In this document: positions 10,090 to 23,062 of the stretch, in pieces
Position numbering within the stretch: position 1 is the stretch's first letter
Layout of the letters: each line of letters starts with the position of its first letter
Source: Tubiluchus corallicola
Lineage: Eukaryota > Priapulida > Priapulimorpha > Priapulimorphida > Tubiluchidae
DNA length: 33,961 nucleotides
Reading direction: 5' to 3'
NCBI GenBank assembly: GCA_030141605.1
Contig: JAQGDQ010000773.1
Location: forward strand, 64,001-97,961
The notes under the pieces: model-generated
The model's database searches: none
What the model was told of the DNA's origin: nothing
Seen by the model: only the letters and a program-made list of their open reading frames with translations
Made by a program: the position numbers and the translations under genes

Positions 10090-10416
10090 ATGAGCAACGC
10101 AGACGTCACGGCAGGTGTCAACGACATGACAGCATCATTGGATGTTCTTAGGTATATTTGAATTTATTCGTTTATCTTTGCTTCACTAAACGCAATCGTC
10201 ATCAGTTCAGGAGTCTGGAAAACCGGGGAAACTGAGCAGCAGCAGCAGCAGCAGCATCAAATGAGCTTTGCAGCAGATTGGGGAGCAGAGAAATGCGACG
10301 ACACTCAGCATCTTCAGAGAAAACCGACGTCGTATTTTACTCTGCTGCACCAATTTAAACGTAAAACCGGTCATCAAAGCAGACGTTTTAATCTTTCTGA
10401 CTTCACGAATGGCTGA
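10090..10416 (+). CDS. Candidate two-exon small protein with a poly-Q tract (90 aa)
   Basis: Exon 1 (10090-10151) begins ATG AGC AAC GCA and ends CTT AG|GTATAT. A 54-nt intron with a CACTAAAC branch-like word ends at CATCAG (10205). Exon 2 (10206-10416) then stays open for 69 further codons to TGA. The product would be MSNADVTAGVNDMTASLDVL, then SSGVWKTGETE, six Gln, HQMSFAADWGAEKCDDTQ, and a basic C-terminal part with SYFTLLHQFKRKTGHQ and RRFNLSDFTNG. In favour: a good start, a long open frame only in the spliced phase, and balanced composition. Against: a very short intron, a competing TTCAG acceptor 5 nt downstream that closes the frame, and no recognised family. An ATTAAA poly(A)-like word lies near 10806. 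It lies inside the 14.4 kb intron of the minus-strand gene. Confidence 0.35.
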
Positions 10417-11002
10417 TCCATGACAGGGTTTCATTGACAATGATTCCCTCTCATACAAAAAAAGTGCACAAGGTCCACATCGGCGGCTAGTTTTTTGTGG
10501 AAACGTTAGACGAATTTAATTGATACGAGAATTCTGTCTGGATATTTTTGCTAATTTTTACAGTTAATGACGTCACGTTACACTTTTTGCCACTTTTCCT
10601 CAAGCCATTTGCCTTCTTGTACAATTTCTTTACAAGCTGAACGATAAACTTGGTCACAGGGAGTTCTAGGTAAAGCACGATGAAATGATATTAACTGTAA
10701 AACGCTTACATTATAACAGGCAATTTTCAGTTACCCTGTACACAGGTGCTTTGTCATCTGATGACAGAGTTACATGAAATTTTTAGATTCATCTTGATGT
10801 CGGACATTAAAATAATTACTTAGCAACGATTGCCTAGACAGAAGCCATGCTGAGCAGCGTAACACACACATAAAATCTATTAGGAAGTTTTAAACCGACT
10901 AAATTAATAAATTAATCTAATTAGTTACAGATGCCTTAGTGTGAGCGATCTAACGCTGGAAACGCTGAATTTGGTTGACCAGCTGTCCTTGACCATTGGG
11001 AG
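10417..11002. other. Intergenic or intronic stretch
   Basis: No supported feature apart from the possible poly(A) signal near 10806 for the plus-strand candidate gene. Confidence 0.4.
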
Positions 11003-11089
11003 ATGCGGCCGCACTAGCGATTATCTAGTGATTAGAGCGTTTGCAATGTAAAACAGAAGGCGCCTAGTTCAAATCCAGCTGCATCCCAA
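11003..11089 (+). mobile_element. tRNA-like sequence, probably a SINE head or tRNA pseudogene
   Basis: It contains an A-box-like tagtgattagagcg and, about 40 nt later, a B-box-like TAGTTCAAATCC. A weak pairing of gggagatgc near the start with gcatccc at the end resembles an acceptor stem. The cloverleaf is too degenerate for a functional tRNA, but the spacing fits a pol III promoter of a tRNA-derived SINE. Confidence 0.35.
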
Positions 11090-14315
<3,226 letters not shown>

Positions 14316-14515
14316 AACACTTTATTAAAACTTTTAATTTACATAGTTAAAAAATCATGTCAAACGTTTCGACAGAGCTACTGCTGTCATCATCTGTTGT
14401 AAATTTTTACAAACATACAGCCAGTTTATGTTGGCAGATGATGACAGCAGTATCTCTGTCGAAACGTAGGACATGCTTTTTAACTATGTAAATTAAAAGT
14501 TTTAATAAAGTTGTT
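14316..14515. mobile_element. Foldback element: 81-bp inverted arms around a 38-bp loop
   Basis: The left arm (14316-14396) and right arm (14435-14515) are near-perfect reverse complements. The right arm begins cagatgatgacagcagtatc, continues tctgtcgaaacgt and ends ttaaaagttttaataaag; differences are a handful of substitutions and a one-base shift. The inner end of each arm has CAGATGAT, a 5-bp GACAG/CTGTC hairpin and GAAACG, reminiscent of a hammerhead core found in some retroelements. No coding sequence is present. Confidence 0.75.
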
Positions 14516-14630
14516 GTCTTTTAGCTATAAATGACTTTAAATACATTTACTAATTAATGAAAGGGTTGGTCTTGCAGAACATCTAGACGACTTTATAAGA
14601 CGGTGCACAATATGTCACATTTAAAAATGG

Positions 14631-14713
14631 CACAGGTAATAATGGCACGGTAAATATAGCACGGGAAAAAGAATGCCTGTTCCATATTTGTTACCATACC
14701 ATTATTACCTGTG
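14631..14713. repeat. Inverted repeat, 23-bp arms
   Basis: cacaggtaataatggcacgg (14631 onward, arm to 14653) pairs with ttaccataccattattacct then gtg (14691-14713) across a 37-nt spacer, with two mismatches. It is likely a relic of a small MITE or a repeat-derived hairpin. Confidence 0.6.
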
Positions 14714-15836
14714 ACGCTACTGCCTGTGCTACTTTTATTTATATATCAACCTTGTTAGCACATCATCAATGTTATGGTGATACATGACATCGACGCACGG
14801 AATGCATGTAATTATGCAAAACAAGGCATCATTGATAAATCTTTAGAGCTGAGGTCAACATAGCGCAATCTATTATCTTTCTTCCTACCATTTCCACTAA
14901 CACATCCTTCTACCCTTCCTGTGAGATCTAACTTTTCTCCCAGTTCTTTTTTTGTTCACTCATCCATTCTTTTTTTATTGGGGTCACATGACAGTGGGCT
15001 TATACAAGCCTTTGCTTCTCTAGCCCACTGCAGTACAATTATTCTTTTATGATAACGATTGTGTATGAAATATAACAATTTAATACAGCAAATGTAATAA
15101 TTTTGATGTCACTGTGTGCTTAATGTCATTATAATGTACTGAATGTGATAATAATAATAATAAATAAAATAAATAAAAAATGAAATAAAAGAAAAAATTA
15201 TAGTTTTAACCTCAACGCCAGTATTAATATAACTAATAAAAGTGATGGCAACATTTATAAATGGCGTAGCGTTAGGTCATAACTTTTAAAGCAGAGACAG
15301 ATGACAGTTCTTGTGTATTGCGGAAAATGATTTCAAAATTGCAAATCAAAGGTCGTCAGGGTCGTCTGGACGTTGAAATCTTAAAAATGATCATTCTTAT
15401 AATATTTCACGAGACCTCTTACTGCAAAGCACCGTGGTACGTGTTCAATAATCTCGTAAAGGAATATTTTAAACACAGTAAACAAATATAGTGACATGGG
15501 TCAGAGTTCTGCGTTAATTTATCAGCGACTTCAAAGCTTATAGATGTGCCTTATTTGCTTACTACCTATCACGCAAAAGTAGCTGTGGATTTCATTATAT
15601 TTTCTTGTAGTAAAAACGGAAATGTGAATTTTTGGTTACTACTCTGCCCTGCAGCGACCGAGAGCGTCACGTGTGTAATGGCGTATAGTAAGCGCAGCAA
15701 TTCCCCACTATTTTGAAGGACATTACTACAGTACACTCACCACTAACACAAGCTACTGTACCTGGAACGCATTCTGCTGGTGCTTTAAGTTTTAACATAA
15801 AAGTGCAATCTTTGTAAGCTATATTGTGCATTAATA
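14714..15836. other. Upstream region of the GNAT gene
   Basis: Mostly AT-rich. A CACGTG E-box lies at 15667-15672 in a CpG-richer patch (15650-15700), about 170 bp upstream of the start codon and plausibly in the promoter region. The transcription start is not identifiable. Confidence 0.35.
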
Positions 15837-17536
15837 ATGAGTTTTAGTGTGCACCAAGCTAGCAAAGAAATGCTACCGTTTGTTCACAAGTTGGTTCAAG
15901 CTGTGGGAACGTACAAGCATAGAAACAGTCTAGCGAAAATACAAATATATTGGGCTGCGTCCAGATCAGGAACATTTTGTGCCGTAAAGGAAGATGGTAC
16001 AGTAGCTGGTAGGCACTTGGTGCATTGTATTTCAAAGAATACTTCGTGTATTGATCTGAATCTAAAATAAATAAAAATAAAGAGCAGTATTCAAAGCTTT
16101 CAGTTAGCTCAGTTTAATTTTTACTAGTGTTCCATTATTCTGACATGCGTCGACAACAAATGATTGACTGTACAGTACTAATTTTTTGGGCTACGTTGTG
16201 CTTGATTTCTCTGTAGAATTGTTGATAAAAATTCAAATTGACTTCGAACAAAATTGCAACGAGTTTTTCATCGCCTCACAGAAAATTTAGAACACACGAC
16301 ACGCAATGCAAAGGTACGGTAACTTGCGCTTTCTCCAATAGATGGCACCAAGAACCATAGTGCAGCAAAAATATGTTATATGCTTACTATGTCCATGGCA
16401 TGTTACATGATATTCATGCCGTCTTAAGTATCAATATGTCTACAGTGTCTATAATCACTTTGTATTTGTGAGTTTTCGCATTGAATCGCCTATATAAGGT
16501 CTCTGACTACCAAACAAGGCACTAAGCAGCACAAATTACGGAAATTTAGCACACACATATGCATAAAACTTCTGAGCTATGTGTCGATCACCTACTCATC
16601 ATAACACCAAAATCATGCCCCACCTAGTTCTGCTCAATGTTAACGTTATTTCGGAAATCTGACTTCTTATTTTGAACTGGTCATCCAAAATCTCCAAATT
16701 GCTGGACTGTGACACTTTATATTGCAATTCATTGTAGTTTTTTGCATATGGCAAACAGACATACAGACAGACAAAAATAATTGTCTCTTAACTCTAATGT
16801 TTTGCTTCCTTTTCATCTAGGTTTCGTTTCTTTAATATCGGTGACGAATAGCCTAGATATGGGCGGGCTTTTCGTGGTAAGGAAACAAGACGAGGGAGGA
16901 GGTATTGGAAAAGCTCTGCTACAGCGGGGCATGGAGTTTGTTGAGGGCCGCAATTACGGAGGGCATAACAAACTACCTCTGCGAACTTTTCTTCACGGAG
17001 ACATGCAAGCACTTAGCTTTAGATCCTCCGTGTACTTGGGACTCATTGATAAGCTTTCTTTCTCACGAGCAGTAAAACCGGACAGTGCGTATAAAATCAT
17101 CGATTTCGACCATGTTGCATTCAAAGAACTTTACGTCTATGACACAGAAATCCACTGTAACATACCACGACCTAGGATTCTTTTCCCTTGGGTAATGTCA
17201 CCCGGAACAAAAACGCTAGTTGCATTCCACAAAGACAAAATGGTTGGTTACGCTACACTGTGGCCAGAAGATGAGTGTTATCAATTATGTCCTCTTTACG
17301 GAGACAACCCAGGCGTAATAACAAGTTTATTTTCCTCAATAATAGAAAAACACCTTCCAGAAAACGAGCAATTAGTAATGACTGTCCCGACATGCAATAA
17401 ATTCATCAATGATATCGCTGCTGACCAAAAGATGGCAGCAGTAGTTCCGTATATAGCAGCTTTTCAGAGAAAACTTTACACACCTCCATTAGAAAAGATC
17501 GGGGCTCTATTAAGTACGAGTTTAAATATATGTTAA
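15837..17536 (+). CDS. GNAT-family N-acetyltransferase with YitH/HolE-like C-terminal domain, two exons, complete
   Basis: Exon 1 is 15837-16008 (ends GCT G|GTAGGC). Exon 2 is 16821-17536 (acceptor TTTTCATCTAG, ends TGT TAA). The 812-nt phase-1 intron joins the frame exactly through AVKEDGTVA-G-FVSLISV, giving 295 residues. Residues 1-130 look like a GNAT fold: beta strands at CAVKEDGTVAGFVSLI and MGGLFVV, then the acetyl-CoA loop QDEGGGIGKALL at about 80-91 (Q-x-x-G-x-G). In the usual alignment the first motif position is Glu82 instead of Arg/Gln. Residues about 185-265 (VAFHKDKMVGYATL, YQLCPLYGDNPGVITSLF) match the pattern of the Acetyltransf_18 (YitH/HolE) domain found C-terminally in such proteins. 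It should transfer acetyl from acetyl-CoA to an amine; the substrate is unknown. The start has A at -3. A CACGTG lies about 170 bp upstream. The gene sits antisense within an intron of the coiled-coil gene. Confidence 0.9.
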
Positions 17537-17591
17537 AGTACTTAAGTTTCTTTAAATCATAATTTTAAGCTTCTGTTATATATTTGCATGT

Positions 17592-17597
17592 AATAAA
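17592..17597 (+). terminator. Poly(A) signal AATAAA of the GNAT gene
   Basis: AATAAA lies 55 nt after the TAA stop. A second AATAAA at 17859-17864 could give a longer 3' UTR. Confidence 0.6.
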
Positions 17598-17864
17598 TTA
17601 GGGGGAACGTCATAATGTTAACAGTTCGATGACGCCTCTAGTTTTTTACTTGACTTTGTAATATATTGATGATTACTTAACCTTAACTTTAAATTTTTAC
17701 CAAGCAAAAGTGTAGTAGGCGCTGCTCATGTGATATTCATCGTGATATTAATGTGATTTGGTTTACGTGCGATTGTAAATACGGATAATTTAATGCACAT
17801 AAGCAAAATAATTTATGAATTTTTAAACTTACTGTACAGAAATTATTAGTGTATTTTAAATAAA

Positions 17865-19051
17865 GCACAGCTATGCTGTAGATGTACATTATTAACTTTC
17901 TTGCAAACTTATTAAGTAGTGTGGTAATAATGTAGTATATTTTTTACAATTAATCTATTATTGATAACAAAGTTAATTAATAATTAAGAAAAGCTAATTA
18001 ACTTTCTGCCAAAGTTTTCAGCCAGTTATGGGCGTTCTTCATTATTATTTTCTTAACAAGACATGCTAGTAACGGTAGTGGGAGTTGACAAGCTATCACT
18101 AAGCTAAACTTTGTTACATGGTGCTGCCATCTATAATGCAAAAATATTAGTTGTCATATGTGCAGTTTCAAACAAAGCACTTTAAACGTTTGTTTGCCAT
18201 TTTGCATTCATAAATGAGTATATGTTCAAATATACTCCGTGTAGCCACTGAAATACAGACTAAAATTAAATGTAACTGGTTTTAAAAGAAATGAACTCTT
18301 GTCAGTTTCTATTTAGGGAAAGAACTAAACTTTGTCACTGTGAAACTGTTTTTTAATAATGTGGTTCGTAGTAATGTTTGAAACCATATAAATTATAAGA
18401 ATATAATTATGCAAGAAAATTCATTCAAAAGTTTAATTACTTTAATTAAGTTTTTGTTTTAGTTGTGTTTTCATTCTGCCAGAAGATGTCACTGTTTGCA
18501 GTTCAAATATTTTGGTTAGAAACACTGTTTAAATAACTTACTGTGATTTTAATAGAATATATCAGGTTGGCGAATTTGGACTCACCCTCCCCCAGACTGC
18601 ATAGTTACCTAGAGCGTCTTCTTTTCTGAGACAATATTTTCTTATGGACACAACTGGCTGCATGCTGACTGCTTCACTGAGCCAGACAGACAGACAGACA
18701 AACAGATAAATTGAGTAACCCATTGATACACTGATTTATCGTGTAATTATTGACTGATGATTAAATGAATGAATGGCAAACTGATCGATCAAATGACTGA
18801 CTGACTAATTAATCAAGAATCTGAGAAATTAAAAGACATAGTGACCCCAATTAGACTCAAACTGCTGCCATGAATCCAATAAGGTGTAGAGAGCCTTCTT
18901 ACCCAGCAGCCAGGAAATAAACCGATCAAATCGAGTAATCTGATTCAAAATCAGTATATGCAGTAATATCAACCTTTGTTAATACCTATACTACGGGATC
19001 TGTTTCTGCTTTTCCGCCTACATTATAACCATATACAGGATTACTGAACCT
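17865..19051. other. Gene-poor stretch between the GNAT gene and the 25-bp array
   Basis: AT-rich. Around 18680-18850 there are degenerate gaca/gact and tgaatgaat words. A 33-codon minus-strand frame (18562-18663), beginning MQPVVSIRKYCLRKED and ending in GNYAVWGRVSPNSPT, has normal amino-acid composition but no splice or homology support that I can give; it may be a transposon fragment. Confidence 0.35.
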
Positions 19052-20163
19052 AGAAACATGGCTGCCTGACTGACATAGGAATGTGGCTGCTTGACTGACA
19101 TAGGAATGTGGCTGCCTGACAAACATAGGATGTGGCTGCCTGACTGACATAGGAACGTTGCTGCCTGACAGACATAGGAATGTGGCTGCCTGACTGACAT
19201 AGGAATGTGGCTGCAGACATAGGAATGTGGCTGCCTGACTAACATAGTAATGTGGCTGCCTGACTGACATAGGAATGTGGCTGCCTGACTGACATGGGAA
19301 TGTGGCTGCCTGACAGACATAGGAATGTGGCTCTCTGACTGACATAGGAATGTGGCTGCCTGACTGACATAGCAATGTGGCTGCCTGACTGACATAGGAA
19401 TGTGGCTGCCTGACTGACATAGGAATGTGGTTGCCTGACTGACATAGGAACATGGCTGCTTGACTGACATAGGAATGTGGCTGCCTGACTGACATAGGAA
19501 TGTGGCTGCCTGACTGACATAGGAACGTGGCTGCCTGACTGACATAGGAACGTGGCTGCCTGACTGACATAGGAACGTGGCTGCCTGACTGACATAGGAA
19601 CGTGGCTGCCTGACTGACATAGGAACGTGGCTGCCTGACAGACATGGGAATGTGGCTCTCTGACTGACATAGGAATGAGGCTGCCTGACTGACATAGGAA
19701 TGTGGCTGCCTGACTGACATAGGAATGTGGCTGCCTGACTGACATAGGAATGTGACTGCCTGACTGACATAGGAACGTGGCTGCCTGAGTGGCATAGGAA
19801 TGTGGCTGCCTGACTGACATAGGAATGTGACTGCCTGACTGACATAGGAATTTGGTTGCCTGACTGACATAGGAACATGGCTGCCTGACTGACATAGGAA
19901 CGTGGCTGCCTGAGTGACATAGGAACGTGGCTGCCTGACTGACATAGGAACGTGGCTGCCTGACTGACATAGGAACGTGGCTGCCTGACTGACATAGGAA
20001 TGTGGCTGCCTGACTGACATAGGAACGTGGCTGCCTGACTGACATAGGAATGTGGCTGCCTGACTGACATGGGAATGTGGCTGCCTGACTGACATAGGAA
20101 TGTGGCTGCCTGACTGACATGGGAATGTGGCTGCCTGACAAACATGTAATGTGGCTGCCTGAC
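19052..20163. repeat. 25-bp minisatellite, about 44 copies
   Basis: The plus-strand unit is tgactgacataggaatgtgg then ctgcc, with recurrent variants (aacgtgg, gacagacat, gagtgacat, catggg). Because 25 is 1 mod 3, three units make 75 bp and all three minus-strand frames read the same 25-residue cycle (SYVSQAATFLCQSGSHIPMS then VRQPH). The three long minus-strand frames of 300-470 codons are therefore one periodic sequence and not separate genes. The array starts about 55 nt downstream of the donor of the exon at 20218-20307 and lies in its intron. One minus frame is continuous with that exon's frame. Confidence 0.95.
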
Positions 20164-20217
20164 TGACAGACAGACTAGTTTGACTGACTGTTTGACCAGA
20201 AACTGGGAATCACTTAC

Positions 20218-20307
20218 CGATCCAAGTGCTTGCAATTGTTTCTGCAACTCATTTACTTGATTTAGTAACTGCCCCTTTCCCTGGTGTGCCTCCTCCAATT
20301 CATTTTC
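20218..20307 (-). CDS. Coiled-coil protein, internal exon (30 codons)
   Basis: This is a 90-nt exon, phase 0 at both ends, with acceptor CTTCTCATTTCAG and an excellent donor GGATCG|GTAAGT. It encodes ENELEEAHQGKGQLLNQVNE followed by LQKQLQALGS, a clear heptad pattern (L, A, L, V, L, L, L). It lies 906 nt downstream of the exon at 21214-21297 and is the last recognised exon before the 14.4 kb intron. Through the donor the frame stays open into the 25-bp array (VSDSQFLVKQSVKLVCLS and so on), so an intron-retaining transcript would carry a long repeat tail. The normal spliced reading is favoured because the donor is near-consensus. Confidence 0.78.
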
Positions 20308-20504
20308 CTGAAATGAGAAGTTCATATATTCATATTGGCTTTTGTACGAATTTTTGACAAAGTGTAATGTATCACAAACTCTGTCTGGACTGCATACACC
20401 ATGAAAACCAAAACACCATATAAATGCCATTAATGAATTTTTGCCAATGTTTCCTTGTTCTCCTATAGGTTCTTAAAATGCCTAAGTTCTTAAAAATATA
20501 TTAA

Positions 20505-20830
20505 TAAGTAAGTAAGTAAGCAATTTATTGTCATTTTAGCATAACACATACAGTGAAATTTATGTGGTTTTACGTACTACAATAACTTATGGAAATAACA
20601 AGGAGTTTAACACAAATAATTCAATCAGTTGTACAGCGACATAGAGAATTAATATTGGAGATTTACTGAAATTCACTGTTTATGGTGCGAATTGCAATGG
20701 GATAAAAAGAATTTGAAGTTCTCGTGGTTTTAGTGTTAATTGAGCGGTACCTACGACCTGAGGGAGCTTATTTGTTTTCAAAATATTTATTACCTGGATG
20801 ATCATCTATCATAATAACTTGCGCTCTCAT
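20505..20830 (-). mobile_element. 3' end of a CR1/L2-like non-LTR retrotransposon with (CTTA)n tail
   Basis: On the minus strand a degraded reading frame gives RAQVIMIDDHPGNKYFENK, a stop, then APSGRRYRSINTKTTRTSNS and FYPIAIRTINSEFQ with a TAA at 20665-20663. This resembles the conserved C-terminus of such ORF2 proteins (PSGRRyR then NSFfPxAIrxiN). The 3' UTR includes a sequence like 'tttattgtcatt...acagtgaaat', common in these 3' ends, and finishes in a short TTAC/CTTA microsatellite near 20505-20520. It is 5'-truncated and dead. Confidence 0.7.
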
Positions 20831-20936
20831 AGCGACCCTAGTTTCAAATAATGTTTAATAGAATCATAAATCATAAAGTGTAAGATGTTCACTACTAGAG
20901 TTTATTTAATTCAAGATACTTATTTATTTATTCATC

Positions 20937-21094
<158 letters not shown>

Positions 21095-21213
21095 TTTGTG
21101 TCCTCGCACTATAAAAAATAATAACACTGTTGCAAAAACAGTTAACTGAATAAATGCAGATAATTTAAGCATTTCTATATTTATGTAAATTTGCTATTTA
21201 TGACTTGTTATAC

Positions 21214-21297
21214 CAGCTGTGTGCATCTCTTCTTCGTCCCCTCTATTTCTTCGTGCAGTTTCTCACACTCTTTTATCCGGTTGGCGAATTCTATCTC
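21214..21297 (-). CDS. Coiled-coil protein, internal exon (28 codons)
   Basis: This is an 84-nt exon, phase 0 at both ends. The acceptor is TTTTTCAG before GAG ATA and the donor is CAG CTG|GTATAA. It encodes EIEFANRIKECEKLHEEIEG followed by TKKRCTQL, highly charged with hydrophobic heptad positions. The first 11 intron bases, GTATAACAAGT, are identical to the donor-like part of the 36-bp array unit near the exon at 1558-1723. It lies 5.2 kb downstream of the exon at 26536-26658. Confidence 0.72.
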
Positions 21298-21708
21298 CTG
21301 AAAAACGATGGAAATTTGAAATGGTGACAGGCTGCCTGGAAACGTCGTGATGATGCGTAATCGCTTTCAGGATTTACAATCAAGCGTAAATTGCAAGAAC
21401 ATTATTTCAGAATCTAACAACTCTTGCTCATTTTTCGAACTGGAGACGCAAAATTACAGTAGAATTTATTAATACCAGAAATACTCGCGCACAGAGTTGG
21501 TCAGAGGCGCGTCATAATAAAACCAATTGATCGATATCATTGAAATGCATTATTTTTGCACTTTAGACTGGTCTCTTAAAAATGATTAGGCCTACTTACA
21601 GTCCAAAGGGTCAAACATTTCGTTTCTAGCTCATTTTTGTACGGTTTTTTAATCACAGTCCACACAATTGTTGTCATCATCATAGTCATCGTTATAATTG
21701 TACAAATA
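21298..21708. other. Intron stretch, nothing supported
   Basis: AT-rich. The last part is a degenerate catcat/gtcatc low-complexity tract into which the inverted-repeat element that follows is inserted. Confidence 0.4.
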
Positions 21709-22576
21709 GAGGGTGTTCGGAAAGTCACTGCGCACTTTTCTAATCGTATTTTTTATATTTCAGCTTTTGATTCCGATAGCGGTGTTTAGAAACAAAATAA
21801 GAAGGATGCAATGCTGTATTCATACTAGCGGGGGAGGATCCAAGCCCGTACTCATGCTAGCGGGGAGGATCCAAGCCTGTATTCATGCTAGCGGGGGAGG
21901 ATCCAAGCCTGTATTCATGCTAGCGGGGGAGGATCCAAGCCTGTATTCATGCTAACGGGGGAGGTTCCAAGCCTGTACTCATGCTAACGGGGGAGGATCC
22001 AAGCCTGTATTCATGCTAGCGGGGGAGGGTCCAAGCCTGTATTCATGCTAGCTGGGGAGGATCCAAGCCTGATTATCTAGGGGAGGATCCAAGCCTGATA
22101 TGCTAACGGGGAGGATCCAAGCCTGCATTGATGCTAAAGGAGGATCCGCCCATTGATACAACGGGGGAGGATCCAAGCCTGCATTGATGCTAACGGGGGA
22201 GGATCCAAGCCTGCATTGATGCTAAGGAACCAACCCAAGGGGAGGATCCAAGCCTGCATTGATGCTAACGGGGGAGGATCCAAGCCTGCATTGATACTAA
22301 CGGGGGAGGATCCAAGCCTGTATTGATGCTAACGGGGGAGGATCCAAGCCTGTATTCATGCTAACGGGGGAGGATCCAAGCCTGCATTGATGCTAACGGG
22401 GGAGGATCCAAGCCTGCATTGATGCTAACGGGGGAGGATCCAAGCCTGTATTGATGCTAACGGGGGTCACTTTCAACATTGTTTATAATTGTCATTCATT
22501 TTTACCTCCTATATTCTATATTGAAACATACCTGTTAATAAATATATAAGTGCACAGTCACTTTCTGAACACCCTG
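21709..22576. mobile_element. TA-flanked inverted-repeat transposon (non-autonomous Tc1/mariner-like) with a tandem-repeat core
   Basis: The left end is GAGGGTGTTCGGAAAGTCAC then TGCGCACTT. The reverse complement of the right end is CAGGGTGTTCAGAAAGTGAC then TGTGCACTT, giving a roughly 29-bp terminal inverted repeat with four mismatches. TA flanks both sides (21707-21708 and 22577-22578). There is no transposase; three quarters of the element is the 32-bp array. The terminal repeats and TA target fit Tc1/mariner-type MITEs. It lies in the intron between the exons at 21214 and 26536. Confidence 0.75.
21812..22466. repeat. 32-bp minisatellite inside the MITE, about 20 copies
   Basis: The unit is gggggaggatccaagcctgc followed by attgatgctaac, each with a GGATCC. 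Early copies read tattcatgctagc and later copies cattgatgctaac, so variants are ordered along the array. Copies around 22070-22230 are shortened or interrupted. Confidence 0.92.
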
Positions 22577-23062
22577 TATTAGCATCATCACCCCTTTTGT
22601 TTTTGAGATCATCGTTAAGAATATTATCACTACTACCATTCAAAACTATCCTCTTCCTCGCCATCATCATCATTACGAGCACCATATCATCGTCGTCGTC
22701 ATCCCTACTGTCATCATTATAATTATTGAATATAATTAAACAACTTCATCACAGTCACAGTGCGCAAGCGTATCTTGAAAATAGAGCATCAGACGGTCAG
22801 AATATTACGTACTAGTTTGCATTACATTGTGAGTAAACTCGATTATGCTCATTCATGGTGAAGCCAAAGCACTTTTACTAACAGAAAAAACCTAATTGGT
22901 ATAACGAAGAAAAATAAAAAAACGATTATATCAATTCATGAAAAATAGAACTCTCTAACCATGATAGAAAAGTTGGACAAAATCAGTCGAGAACCTGCAG
23001 AACCTTTAAAACCCAATATAAAATGGAAAATTTCTTGTTCGGATTTAACAAAAAGTTAATCA
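22577..23062. other. Intron stretch with degenerate (ATC)n
   Basis: Imperfect atc/gtc trinucleotide words run from 22580 to about 22730. The sequence after about 22960 may already be the upstream part of the retrotransposon frame that follows (a frame reads ENFLFGFNKKLITKFTELRE). Confidence 0.4.

Noticed and set aside
18986-20141. Three overlapping minus-strand frames of 300-470 codons
   Set aside because: They are the three phases of one 25-bp tandem repeat; only the short exon at 20218-20307 that one of them runs through is credible.
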